From: Cokeromyces recurvatus | Taxonomy: Eukaryota; Mucoromycota; Mucoromycetes; Mucorales; Mucoraceae | Direction of reading: 5' to 3' | DNA length: 64,000 bases | Assembly (NCBI RefSeq): GCF_025118155.1 | Contig: NW_026251411.1 | Span: forward strand, 186,001-250,000 | In this document: one piece after another, positions 47,612 through 59,323 of the stretch | Position numbering within the stretch: position 1 is the stretch's first letter | Layout: each line of letters starts with the position of its first letter | Made by a program: the position numbers and the translations under genes | Notes under the pieces: model-generated | The model's database searches: none | What the model saw: the letters and a program-made list of their open reading frames with translations, nothing else | Told to the model about the DNA's origin: nothing

Positions 47612-49275
47612 TAAAATAGCCCATTCATATTCGTTTTTTATTTTATTTTATTATGATAGGTATTTTGACAGCAGATGCGGGCTGTGTACTTGAAGTTCTT
47701 GATAATTGGTTAGGTGAAAAGAATTATATGATGCCATTGGATTTAGGTGCCAAAGGAAGGTAAAGATGATTTTAATCTTTAAACTGAGAGAGATGTAGGT
47801 TAGAATTAAAATGGCATATACTCTAGTTGTCAAATAGGTGGAAATATTGCTACAAATGCAGGAGGTTTAAGATTATTACGTTATGGATCTCTTCATGGTA
47901 CGGTATTAGGCTTGGAAGTAGTAAAGTATAGAACCAAAAAAAAAAAAAAAAAAAAAATAGAATGGAGAGAAGGATAAACATAGATGAAATGCCTATAAAA
48001 TTGACTATTCTTAATTATGTATATGTTTTATAGGTTCTACCAGATGGTACAATCTTAGATAACATGTCAACTTTGAGAAAGGACAATACTGGTTATGATT
48101 TAAAACAATTATTTATTGGCTCTGAAGGCACAATTGGTGTCATTACTGGTGTCTCTATTTTAACTCCTCATAGATCAAAGGTAAGTGAGTCAACTCTTGT
48201 ATATAAACAAATGATTGACTCGATCAAAAAAAAAAAGGCAGTTAATGTGGCTCTTTTGGGTTTAAATTCTTTTGAAGATGTTCAAAAGGCATTTAAACAG
48301 TCTCGACTTGAACTTTCTGAAATATTATCAGGTAAAAAGTATTCAAATCATGTTTAAACAAGAGACTTAACATTTATTATGGATGATTAGCCTTTGAATT
48401 TTGGGATATTAATGCACTTCAAATGTTCAAGAAGCATGCCACTCCTAAAGCAGTCATGGAAAAGGAATATCCGTTCTATGTTTTAATTGAAACAAGTGGA
48501 TCAAATAAAGATCACGATGATGAAGCAAGTATTTCAAGAAAGTAATTGAATAAGAATTCGTATTAACTAACAAACATGATCTATTTTCTGTATAGAAATT
48601 AACTAATTATCTTGAGAAAATGATGATAGACGGTGTTGCAGAAGATGGTGTAGTCGCTCAAGATGAAACACAAATTAAAAGTCTTTGGAGTCTTCGAGAG
48701 GGATTTACAGAAGCTCTTGGAAAGGAGCCTGCAGTCTATAAGTATGATATCTCTATGCCTGTTCCAAAGCTTTATGATTGTGTGCAAGATATGAGACAAC
48801 ATCTTCGAGATGGAGGTGTCTTTGGGCAAATCGATTCCCCTGTAACCGATGTTGTAGCTTATGGTCATGTTGGTGATGGTAATCTTCATTTGAACATTGC
48901 TGCGAATCGATTAGACAGTAAGGTATCTGCTTTAATAGAGCCTTATTTGTTTGAATGGGTTGGTAAAGTAGATATATTTTAGATTGCTTTTATTTTTTTT
49001 ATTTTGCTAAAGTATCTATCCGTGTATATATAGCCAATCATCAAGGATCTATCAGTGCTGAGCATGGATTAGGTGTCGCTAAGAATGAGTTCTTGGGATA
49101 TTCCAAGTCACCTGTAATGATTAAGATGATGAAAACTGTAAAGAAGATGTTTGATCCAAATGGTATTATGAATCCTTATAAGGTAATTATGAAAACAATG
49201 TAAGAAGAAATAGAACAAGGATCATCAATTTAACCCTCTTTTTATCATTTAATATAGTATCTTCCTACACACTAA
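46791..49275 (+). CDS. D-2-hydroxyglutarate dehydrogenase, mitochondrial (FAD-linked)
   Basis: Oxidises D-2-hydroxyglutarate (or D-lactate) with FAD in mitochondria. The N-terminus [20 protein letters not shown] is a plausible presequence. The FAD-binding PCMH region shows [83 protein letters not shown], and [20 protein letters not shown]. The C-terminal domain has [53 protein letters not shown] and [17 protein letters not shown]. The metal-binding GHxGDGNxH motif is intact. At least nine short introns separate these blocks (for example 47003-47140, 47531-47658, 48181-48237, 48957-49033). The 3' splice before YLPTH gives the stop at 49273-49275. DLD-type D-lactate dehydrogenase is the main alternative. 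Confidence 0.9.
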
Positions 49276-49373
49276 ATTATTATTATTATTATTATTAAAG
49301 AGTCTATTTATAATGAATTGTTGTCATAAATATAATTGTTTCTTTCTTCTTTCTTTCTTCTTGTCTTTTTATT

Positions 49374-49582
49374 ATGAATAATTTATCTCATCTTATACAT
49401 CGTTTGTTAAAGCAAATGTATGTGTCCGACCCATTACAAAGTCATTACAAGATTATTTGTATTATATGTATTATCATCAACATGATCTTGACTGTATTAA
49501 ACTTTATGAAGATGAAAGAAGACTCTCTGTTAAAAGTAATCCTGAAAAAATAAAATCGTATATTGAACAACTTGACAAATAA
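49374..49582 (+). CDS. Small protein, unidentified
   Basis: From the ATG at 49374 the frame reads MNNLSHLIHRLLK; one base later the frame ANVCVRPITKSLQDYLYYMY continues as YHQHDLDCIKLYEDERRLSV, KSNPEKIKSYIEQLDK and a stop at 49580-49582. The composition, with a Cys/Asp/Glu-rich second half, looks like a real protein of about 70 residues with one indel near 49412. It begins about 100 bp after the D2HGDH stop. It might also be an upstream exon of the next gene. I do not recognise the family. Confidence 0.4.
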
Positions 49583-49644
49583 CCTTTTTAATTATTATAA
49601 TGGACTTTGTTAGAGAATAAAGATGATATGTATAGAGAGTGGAA

Positions 49645-51845
49645 ATGATGATTGATATAAATGGTTATAGTAAATTATGTTTACCCTTAGATATTCTTGG
49701 AAAGTGGATAAAGTTGTAAAAGATTCTAGTGATAATACACTGAAATTTAACTGAAGAAGAAGAAACAATGACAAAACTTGTAATGGAAGGTAAAATGCTA
49801 TCTTTTATAACGTGTATAATATATTTATAGTTGTATCTATAATAGGTCATGATGCTGCTTGTTTATTCATTGAAGTAGGGTAATAGACAGACAAAAAAAA
49901 AGAAAAGAAAGGCTTTGTATATTTTTATTGTTCTACTATATATGTATATTCATATATGTATAAAGGGGTGATTATCTAGCATTTAAGAAAAAGTAATGTC
50001 ATGTCATTCTAGCATGTATAATACATGTACTTATTTATCTTAACACAAGACAAAATCAAAAGAAGCGAATTATAGATAGACTTGATGAATGCATTCAAAG
50101 CATGATAAATAAGCATGAAATAACTACAGTTGCAATTGAATACGTTTATTTTGGATTCACTGACACTTATAGTTATGATCTAAGAAGAGATGTCCTTTGT
50201 CAAAGTAAGTAAAACCAGAATAAAATACTTGGATTCGTCTTCATGTTTATATATTTTAAAGGTGATGACTTGATAAATAAGGGCATAGATCATTGGATGA
50301 AAAAAATTGATAGTTTACAAGATTTTGGAAATTAGTTTCAAGAGGATCCAAAATATCTAATATTTTGAAAATTAAATTAAGCTATTCATCCTCAAATGCA
50401 TCATTAAATAGACAGTCAAATCTTTATTTATTTGATTTACATTTGCTGGAAAACAAGACAAAAGATGAACATTACCAAAATGGAATTTATTATTCATTTA
50501 TGAACATACGTAAAGAAAGTTAAAAAAAAAAAGTATCTATTCATTAATTTGTGTGCGTGTGTGTCTTAACTGCAGTACATTAAAATAGGTTCTATTGTGG
50601 AAAGAGCTTTAACAAAGCCAGATATTGACAGATCAGAAAATAATCAAATTATGACTAATTATTATGTATTAACTCATTTATTAGCTCCATTTGCTTGTGG
50701 ACATCATTATCTCATTATTGTAGCCTATATTCAAGTAAGGAAGAGCTATTATATAACAATACATTAAAATGAATAAATAGTAAATAATATATTCATATAG
50801 GAATGTCTTCATACTTTTAGAGAAGAAATCATAATGGTACTTGATTTGATTGAATTAATGAGATCTATCCCTATTATTTCACTCGTTAATCCTAGCTATG
50901 TAAATCATGAAAAAATAATGTGAATAGTCTTCAACAAAAGATAAGTGTTTGTAGGGTAAAATAGGATTCTAATATACATCTTGAATATAATAGAGGTAAA
51001 TTCATTTAAAAATGTATTAATTTAATTCTTTTACTTAGACTAAATATGAACAAGCACAAAATGTACCTATTTCTCTATACGCACACACCATATGCTAAAT
51101 GTAAATTACATTAGTTATTATCCCAAAATAAACAAGTTATACAACAATTACAAACAGAAAATGAACGTCTTTATCTTTATTGAAAAATAACGAGAATGAA
51201 TACAAGAATATAATTTGTAAAGTCATTTTTTGTTCTATCATTTTATTCTAATTCTAAGTCCAATTCCAAATTCTTACTACTTATAATAGCTACTTATGAT
51301 ACACAACAAGACCAAAAATTAAATTTTATTTACAAGCAAATTCAAGAAAAGGAATTAACCATTAAACAGCATTATCACAATATGATAATAAAAATAAAAA
51401 ATTAGCCTTTTTTAGAATTTCAACTCTTAAAAAGGAAAAGGTATTTGTATACTCTTGAGTCTAGAGAGATATATTAAGCACAAGCTTATATGTATAGGAG
51501 ATATTAAGCCATAAATGTAACCAATTACAAGAAATAATGGTAAATTCTTATAAACACACATACATTTAATCATTCTAATGTACATATTTATCAGAATAAA
51601 TCTATTGAGTCAAAGAATCAACTTCAAATAAAAGTAACAAGGCTTTCTAGATATGTCCAAGAAAAAGAAGTAATCATCATATAATAATATACAACACTCT
51701 ATTGGGATACATTTAATAGACATTTATTTGTTTTCTTTAGAAAAAGTTACTAAATGAAATTAGAATGATGAGAAAAGAAAAAAACGAGATACGACAACTT
51801 TTTGACACTTTCAAGAAGCAATTAATAATAAACAAAGAAGAATAA
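49645..51845 (+). CDS. Unidentified multi-exon protein with C-terminal coiled coil
   Basis: Several plus-strand blocks read as protein with short introns between them: MMIDINGYSKLCLPLDILGK, LTEEEETMTKLVMEG, GHDAACLFIEVG, RIIDRLDECIQSMINKHEIT, TVAIEYVYFGFTDTYSYDLR, INKGIDHWMKKIDSLQDFGN, SNLYLFDLHLLENKTKDEHY, QNGIYYSFMNIRKES, IVERALTKPDIDRSENNQIM, YYVLTHLLAPFACGHHYLII, ECLHTFREEIIMVLDLIELM. Coiled-coil-like blocks follow (LSQNKQVIQQLQTENERLYL, IYKQIQEKELTIKQHYHNM, LSRYVQEKEKKLLNEIRMMR), ending FDTFKKQLIINKEE. The globular-head-plus-coiled-coil plan recalls XRCC4/SAS-6-like or HORMA-coiled-coil proteins, but no motif decides. Many frame breaks; it may be two genes. Confidence 0.4.
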
Positions 51846-51946
51846 AAATATGTCAACAAATGCATTTTTTTTTGTGACCAAGCCTTAATAAAGTTATAAT
51901 TTTCTCTTTATCTTTCCATGTTTAAACAGATATTTTTGTCCGCTGT

Positions 51947-51979
<33 letters not shown>

Positions 51980-52119
51980 TCATCCTTTTGCATTCAGAAC
52001 TTTTATCTTTCGTGTATATGCAAAATAAAATACAATCTATTATTCTGTCTATTATATAAATGAAACCAGATCTAATCCATTGTGTGTATAAGAACGTATA
52101 TCTGATTTTAAAATAGAAA

Positions 52120-52173
<54 letters not shown>

Positions 52174-52756
52174 GTAAGCTTAATAAATAAAAATATTTAA
52201 ACTTGTCTAAATATAAGACATATATGAATACAGAATAGTAGAGTTCAAATGTAATTATTACATGCATGTTCCAAAAAAAAAAATAAGTAAAAAAATAAGT
52301 AACCAGGAACAAAACAAAAGTCTTTATCATTTTGTTTCACAAATTTCTTTTTTTTTCAGGCACAAAAAAAAAAAAAAAATCTTGCATATTTGATTTCGTT
52401 CGCCTTATCTAAATCTTAGGAAAAATAAAAAAAAAATTCCCTTACTTTTTATTATTATATTATTATATTTTTGTTCTATTTGTATATATTGTCAAGAATT
52501 TAATGAAAAAATTTAAAATACCTTTATATTTTACTATATTGGATATATTGTGTAAATTTTATATTTGTTTCTCCCCCCCCCCACATTTTTTTTAAAGTTT
52601 TTAAATTGAATGCATCAAATGACGAAAAAAAAAAATATTTCTCAATAAAAAAAAGATAGGAATATTTTAGAATTCATGGAAAACCCACATGATAGACGCA
52701 TCCTTAGGTTAAATATTCCAATAACATATCACAAAAATTAATAAAGGTGGTTTTTA

Positions 52757-52799
<43 letters not shown>

Positions 52800-53571
52800 G
52801 CAAAAGTTGGTTTTTTTTGTTTACATATAAAAGTATACTCTAAATTATTCAAGATTGATAGTTGCATATACAAATATATTTTAATTTATTTAAGATTGAA
52901 ATTTACATATGTTTATATTTTTAAACTATTGAATTTAGAAATTTACATATATACTTCCTTCCTTTCTTAAAAAAAAAGGGAATAAAAAGAAGGAGATAGA
53001 TAGATAGATGAAGATAAGAAAAAAAAAAAGGAGACATATCAATTAAGGAAATATTGTCATAATATTGATTAAAAATAGAACAAGTATATATGTTAATAAA
53101 TAAAACTTGTTATATTGCATCATTATAATCATAATAACAAATCCAAGTCCTATTATTTTCTCCTTTTTTCTTTTCTATCTACAACTTTAAGTAGTATTAG
53201 TGTAACAATAACATTAAAAAAAACCATCATATACTCACTTTTATAATAAAAAAAAAATAGGAGAAAACCTGTTTACTCGGAATCGGGTGTATTAATTACA
53301 AAAAAGAAGAAGAAGAAGAAGAAGAAGAAGAAAAAAAAAAAAAAAAAAAAAGACAAGAAAAAAAAAATATAAAAGTATAGGTTGAAATAAGTTTCATTTT
53401 CTTTTTCTTTTTCCTTTTTATTATCATCATCTTCTATATCTTCTCTAATTTCAAAGAATCTAAAATAACAATTGCTGCGAAAATATCTCATGCTTTTACA
53501 TTTATGCTAAAGAATAATGCTATTCACATTTGTCAACATCGATAACTTTACATGATACAAGTATGCAACTG

Positions 53572-53907
53572 AAGCCTCTACAGGTGTATCAGACATATCG
53601 TTGATTGCTACAATATATATTCTACAAATCTCCACAAGTACTGCCTATATACATGAACAATATTATACTATTAGGAAGCCTCTAAATTGATCAGACACAA
53701 GTACTGTTTATATAATCCATATGATGACCAGACCTAATACTGCCTATTTACATGAACAATATTTGCTGCTGTAAGGAAGCCTCTAAATTGATCAGACACA
53801 AGTATTGTCTACTTAATCTACATGATGATCAGACCTAGTACTGCTTATTTACATGAACAATGTTATGCTGTTAGGAAGCCTCTAAATTGATCAGACACAA
53901 GCACTTA
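53572..53907. repeat. Tandem repeat, about 100-bp unit, four copies
   Basis: The phrase AAGCCTCTAAATTGATCAGA recurs with its first base at 53676, 53777 and 53876, preceded by a diverged copy at 53572. Spacings are 104, 101 and 99 bp. Between copies the shared text includes TACTGC(C/T)TAT(A/T)TACATGAA and ATGATGA(C/T)CAGACCTA. The three right copies are close to each other; the leftmost is more diverged. Confidence 0.9.
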
Positions 53908-54024
53908 ATCATCATCATCGTCATCATCATCATTCTCTACACATTCATTAAAAGCATGTCAAGTTTTCAAAACGATTCAAAACGATTCTAAATGATTTTA
54001 AACGAAGCCTCATCCTAAATACAT

Positions 54025-54058
54025 AGACGTAGTGGACAAAATAAAATCCACTATGTCT
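54025..54058. repeat. 12-bp hairpin next to the left inverted-repeat arm
   Basis: AGACGTAGTGGA (54025-54036) and TCCACTATGTCT (54047-54058) form a 12-bp stem with one mismatch (G-T pairing possible in RNA) around a 10-nt A-rich loop. Confidence 0.7.
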
Positions 54059-54765
54059 CCATCAACATCGTTCTTCCACACTCACTGGATAGAAATGACT
54101 GACTACACTAAGGCAATATGATAACAAAGTATCTCCAAGAAGTCCCAAGCACCCACCGCAATAGATCACCACCCTGACAGTAAAGAAGAATACCATGTTC
54201 ACTTCGTATGAAACCGCATCAGAAAGTCAAAGTCTATGTTATATGTTCTATGTTTTATGTTATAGGTTCTATGCTCTATGTTATGTGATCAAAAGTCGAT
54301 TCTTTGTACTAAGCAAGGTAATATCAAAATTTTTTTTATTTTATAGTAAATATGATAACTAATTCACATTTTTTTTATTTGTTTGAGGGGAGAGGGAAAA
54401 GATATTTTTTTTAGGCACAATTCCGTTTAGGCACAGTTTTTTCAGGTATACTTATCTTAAATACAATTTTTTTTTTTTAAAAAAGTTCAATTTTTCAAGT
54501 AATTTTTTTTTTTTTTTTTTTTTTTTTAGGTACATTTTCTTTATAGGAAGGTTTTTTTCTTTTTTCTTTTTTTTAGGTACAATTTTTTCTTTGGCTTTCT
54601 GGTGTGGCTTCATACGGAGTGAACATGTATTCTTCTTTACTGTCAGGGTGATGATCTATTGCGATGGGTGCTTGGGACTTCTTGTAGGTATTTTGTTATC
54701 ATATTGTCTTGGTGAATCGGTCATTTCTATACCAGTGAGTGTGGAAGAACGATGTTGATGGGACC
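54058..54765. repeat. Long imperfect inverted repeat (about 175-bp arms, 357-bp spacer)
   Basis: The left arm 54058-54232 and right arm 54590-54765 are reverse complements with scattered substitutions and small indels. Shared blocks include CATCAACATCGTTCTTCCAC, ATAGAAATGAC, CAATATGATAACAAA, AAGAAGTCCCAAGCACCCA, CACCCTGACAGTAAAGAAGA and ATGTTCACT. The spacer contains TATGTTCTATGTTTTATG-type tandem repeats and poly-T/TTAGGCACA-like repeats. It has the form of a foldback element or MITE with long terminal inverted repeats, but no target-site duplication is evident. Confidence 0.88.
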
Positions 54766-54769
54766 TTTT

Positions 54770-54950
54770 CTGATGGCCATGGGCCTTTCTGATCCACTTA
54801 GGCCCATGGCCTCCAATGCTCCAGGCGGGTTTCCTGGTGGGAAACTGTTTCCGGGGGACTGAGCTGGGCTTGGTCCCCTCCGGTCTTGACTTCCTCCCTT
54901 TTCTCTCTTTCTTCCGACTTTCCCCCCCTCCATCTCTCTCCGCTTTTTTT
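54770..54950. other. GC-rich patch in A/T-rich DNA
   Basis: About 180 bp is clearly more GC-rich than its surroundings (runs such as CCAGGCGGGTTTCCTGG and TCCGGGGGACTGAGC). A 68-codon minus-strand frame through it (54727-54933) has Gly/Pro/Arg-rich, non-family sequence, so I do not call it a gene. It may be part of a mobile element or introduced DNA. Confidence 0.55.
54775..54811. repeat. Perfect 12-bp GC-rich hairpin at the start of a GC-rich patch
   Basis: GGCCATGGGCCT (54775-54786) and AGGCCCATGGCC (54800-54811) are exact reverse complements around a 13-nt loop. It sits 9 bp outside the right inverted-repeat arm. The stem itself contains the self-complementary CCATGG core. Confidence 0.9.
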
Positions 54951-56657
54951 TTTTTTTTCTTTTTTTTTAAAAAAATCTTTGTATTTTTGTAAAAAATAAA
55001 AATTTTTAAAATTTTGTAAAAAATAAAAAAAAAAAAAAAAAAAAATAATAAAATCTTAAAGCTTTAAATAGTTTGGAAAAAATAAATCTTTTATAATAGT
55101 TTTTGGTTTTATAATTGTTTAGATAAAAAAAAATGAAATGAACATTTTGATTTTCTTTAGACTAATTGAAATCAACAATTTTTTTTTTCAGGGGAAAAAA
55201 AATTAAATAAAAAATTGAAATAAAATAAAATAAAATAAATAAAGTATAAATTAATAAGGCACTAACAAATGATCAATATATCTTACAGAAAAAAAAAAAA
55301 AGTATTAAATAAAATCAAGCTTGAAAATAAAACAATTGTAGAGTAGCAGATAAATAAAATATATCCAACTCTGATGTAAAATAGAAATATAATATTTTAA
55401 TGCTTAGTGTAAGCTAATGATAATAAGCTATATTTCTTTCTTTTTTTTTTCTTTATTAACAATCATTGTGTAAATCTCTTTGGATAAATATTATCAAAAA
55501 CTAAGCCATTTGAGGTAGTAAAATTGGAAATGAGAAAAAAATAGAATAAAAATATGTCCTATAAAGGAATGTAAGGATGATACTTTCATACTATAGAAAT
55601 ATACTATATTATTTTAATATTCTATGAAAGCATATTAGTACATTATAAATATATTTGTGTGTAACAAAATAGTATGAAATATAGAGCTTGTTCTTTCTGT
55701 TAAGCATTAATGTATATTTGTATATGATATAGATTGTTTGTCATTTTGTACAGCGATCTCTCTTCTATTTTATCATTATGAATATACTATTTTTATGATT
55801 CTACATAGAGCTATAAAAAAAAACAATTAATTTACCTTTATTCCTGGAAACATTTATAAATACATATCCCAAGCATATATCCATACATATTTTAAAATAA
55901 TTTATATCTTTATCTATATCTTATATAAATATAAATCTATACATGTATATATATCGTGTTCAAATTATCTAGTACATACTAATATATTAACTAGAAAAAA
56001 AATGTATAATAGAAAATGTAATATGTATAAATATTATATTCAATACAATATTAAATATAGAGTATTTTTTTTTTAGTTTGTTTGCTACAAGTATTGAATA
56101 TGTTAAAATAACAGAGACATTTCATAATAAATAATGATGCCTATTATTACAACATCAGCAAGTGTACATGTATAATGATTGGACTCATTTATAAATACTG
56201 ATACATCTTTCTTTTCTCAAAAAAAAAAAAAAATTATTAATACTCATTGTATCATTTATCTATCCCACTCCATTATTTTAAACTCAAATGCTGTAGTTCT
56301 ACTCTATTTGATAAACATGAATGTTGTCAATTAATATACAAATATACACATATTTAAATAGCAAGACAAAATAAATACTACTAGCCATCCCCAAGTGAAT
56401 ACATTATAAATAAACATGTATTTATATTTTAATAGTAAAGGAAGGCATAAATCCTGATGCAAACTTTTATTAGATGTACAAACACACTTACAAAGGAATT
56501 ATTATGTGCTTACAGGATATAGAATATATATAAAATGAAGAGCTTATGTGCATTGATATGAAAAAATAAAATAAAAATAATAAAACAATAAAAAAAAAGG
56601 AAATGGATATATGTACGTACGTATATAGTATATAAATAATAAAGCTGAAATAATAGT

Positions 56658-58505
56658 TTACCACCGATCCATCAAATATCGATTCTGTTGACTACTACTT
56701 CTTGTAACAGGTCCATCACTTTCATCATCCTCTTGTATATGATTGTTGGCATGACCATTATTATAACTAAAGGAACCAAATCGTCTTTGGAAAATAATGA
56801 CTTCTTTTGTTAGTAAATCCATAATCTCTATTGACGTTTGTTCATTTTTATCAACTATCGTTTCCCCTCTTATTCGTTCCAAAACTTCTTCTGCAACTCC
56901 CTTTTCTGTATCATGATTGTTAGTTTGTGTGTTAAAAGTAAGCGATCATCTTCGTCCAAGGGTATTGTACTTGCACTACTAAGTGAGGAAGTAGGTGATG
57001 ATAAGGTATCATTATTATTATTATGACCAGGTATTAAGATAGGTGTGGGTCGACGACCTTTGTTATTGGCTATTGCTAAATTTTTTTCTTCTTCTTCTTT
57101 ATCTAACTCTAATGCAGCTTTTGTCATGGCTTCACTTATACGGGCGTCTAATAATTGTCGACGCTTTTGTTGATGACTAAATTCGTCTGCATCATCTTCT
57201 TCATTAGTATCATCATCATTATCTTGAATAAGACGATGATTACGTTTACCACTTGCCATCTCAACTTGCATAGAACAAATATATCGAGTATTTGATTAGC
57301 ACGTCGGGTCATTTCTTGAATAGACATTTTATGTGAAGGGTAACGAACTTTAGCAGGAGGAGAAGAGGCACGGGCGGTTGATGAAAAATGCTCAAATAAT
57401 TGATTGGCACAGCTTGTCGGTGTTTGTAACTCGACAGGTTGTGGTGTAGATGTGCGAGAACGAGACTTGATATTGTTCTGTGCGGTGTGGATCGACGTGG
57501 TGTTGAATTTGAAGAATGACTATTGGCGTGGGGCATTGTTTGAACGTTGACGGGTCTTTTTTTCTTTATGATTATTTCTAGGTGATTTCTGTTGGTCATC
57601 TGATTTCTTGGAATGTTCACTTCTTTTAGGTCGAGTTTGTTTTGTGGCTTGAAGCTGTTGTATATCTAAAAGAAAACGACGAATATTAATTTATCTTTTT
57701 CTTTTTTTCATATTATATTTATTCTTACCACGATCCAATGTTGGATTTTCTTTTGTATTATGTTTGGCTTTTGAATTAGTCGATTTAGATGTCTCATCAT
57801 AACTTTTTGATTGTTCAATTGCATTTCTAAAAGCTAGCACTTCTTCCAGAGAAATAGAAGCCTCTCGACTATTCAAAGTAGTTCTTTACGAGTTAATTTT
57901 TCAGTTGTATTAGGTAAGGAGTTAGTTGTGCTAGAAGGTTTGTAGTATCTACGCGTTTTACTATAAAATCAAAATATAAGTGTTATGACATCCCCCAAAA
58001 AATAAATAAAAAAATAAATAAAAAAAAAAAAAATAGATAAAAAATTTTTTTTTTTTTTACTTTACTTATCGTAACCTTTAATTTCTACATGATCAGAAGG
58101 TCTACATTGCTCACAAAAGTATTGTTCAGGAATTTCGTCTTCGTCTAATCCCATACATTCACAATGTTGCCATACTTCACATTGATCACAACACACCATA
58201 AGGCCCATGCTATCTATAAGAAATGTTAATTTCTTTCTATTGTACACTTTGTTGTCATGTTTGTTTTACGTGATTCGCCACAAACGCATCGAGTAACAGA
58301 TTCGTCTTCAACATCTTCGTCTTCTTCTTCCTCTTCTTCCTCTGACATAACAACAGGTTCAGGTATCTTTTGTTTCCTTCTGCCATTAGAAATGAACTTA
58401 TTTCTTACAGGTGGGGTTGTAGTCGCTACTGTTAAACAAACAAACAAACAAAAAGACTTTAGTTACATGTATCAAAATTTAGATTCAAAAATAAAAACTT
58501 ACTCA

Positions 58506-58506
<1 letters not shown>
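56658..58506 (-). CDS. PHD-finger protein, Cti6-like (Rpd3L complex type)
   Basis: PHD fingers of this type read methylated histone H3; yeast Cti6 is a subunit of the Rpd3L deacetylase complex. Predicted start: ATG at 58504-58506 in a four-nucleotide first exon (58503-58506), intron 58429-58502, then [20 protein letters not shown]. An acidic stretch ([15 protein letters not shown]) leads into the PHD finger: RCVCGES, intron, [40 protein letters not shown]. Its zinc ligands are complete. A basic/Ser-rich middle follows ([31 protein letters not shown]-like). C-terminal segments [52 protein letters not shown] and [20 protein letters not shown] follow, ending NRYLMDRW. Indels break the C-terminal half at several points (about 57280, 57500, 56885). 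Confidence 0.8.
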
Positions 58507-58537
<31 letters not shown>

Positions 58538-58661
58538 GAGAGAGAAAAGAAAAATAGACAATTAAAAAAACAAATAAATAGAAATAAAAGAAAAGGAAAA
58601 CGTTAGAGGAAAAGCAAAATATCTTTTTTTTTTTGTTTTCAGCATATTATTCTTTAGTGGT

Positions 58662-58695
<34 letters not shown>

Positions 58696-59323
58696 TTTCT
58701 ATGTTTGGTTGTTGTAGCCCTAATTCAACTCTGTAAAATCGCCAATTAATGGTTTCAAAAAAATAAAAAAAAAAAAATAAATAAATAGCGGGTTTTAAAA
58801 TTATACCTTTCAAATACTGATAAAAATAATTAACCAATAAGCTTATTTTAGCTTGATTTTGCTGTAATGCCCTAATCAGTCCTAAAAAAAAAAAAAAAAA
58901 GAAATCATCAAAGTGCTTAAAATCTTTTTAAGATAAGGTTAGAGACCGCTTGAGTAATCGTCAACTTTTAGTTAAGGAAAAAAAAGAAGGGTTAATTTAA
59001 TCGATAATACTTAAGGTTCTTCTATAGTAAATTCCAATTGTAGGTGACAGGTGTGTGCATAAAAAAGGTCGATAGAATGTGAACAAGTGAAATCAATGAA
59101 GGGTATACAACTGCGTTCAGGATAAAGAAATAGATCATTCATGAACAGAGAACTAGTGTTATGAAAATATTCTATTTTATTATAGTCTGGCTATAGACTT
59201 TCATTATTATTTTTTTTATTGTGTATATAAAGAAAGCAATATTGCATTTTATATCATTTAAAGAAGAAGGACATGCGCATTAGTTAAACAGGATAATGAT
59301 TCTTTCAATTGACAAGTGGTATA
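58507..59323. other. Spacer between F-box gene end and PHD gene
   Basis: About 820 bp with A/T runs (58664-58692 T-run), GA repeats (58533-58548) and otherwise non-repetitive A/T-rich sequence. It contains the PHD gene promoter and the F-box gene 3' end. No gene is seen. Confidence 0.35.

Larger units (their letters stand above)
51846..56657. other. 4.8 kb gene desert with repeats
   Basis: The longest gene-free stretch in the window. It holds T-runs (52121-52171, 54501-54528), A-runs (51951-51977, 52760-52793), a GAAGAA run (53304-53329), diverged A/T tandem repeats (52840-52960), four copies of a 100-bp tandem repeat (53572-53907), a long inverted repeat with outer hairpins (54025-54811), and a GC-rich patch (54770-54950). 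Right of 55000 the sequence is uniformly A/T-rich. The apparent open frames in it are low-complexity. Confidence 0.5.

Noticed and set aside
54727..54933. 68-codon minus-strand frame in the GC-rich patch
   Set aside because: Gly/Pro/Arg-rich reading typical of GC-rich DNA, overlapping the inverted-repeat arm and hairpin; no intron or family signal.
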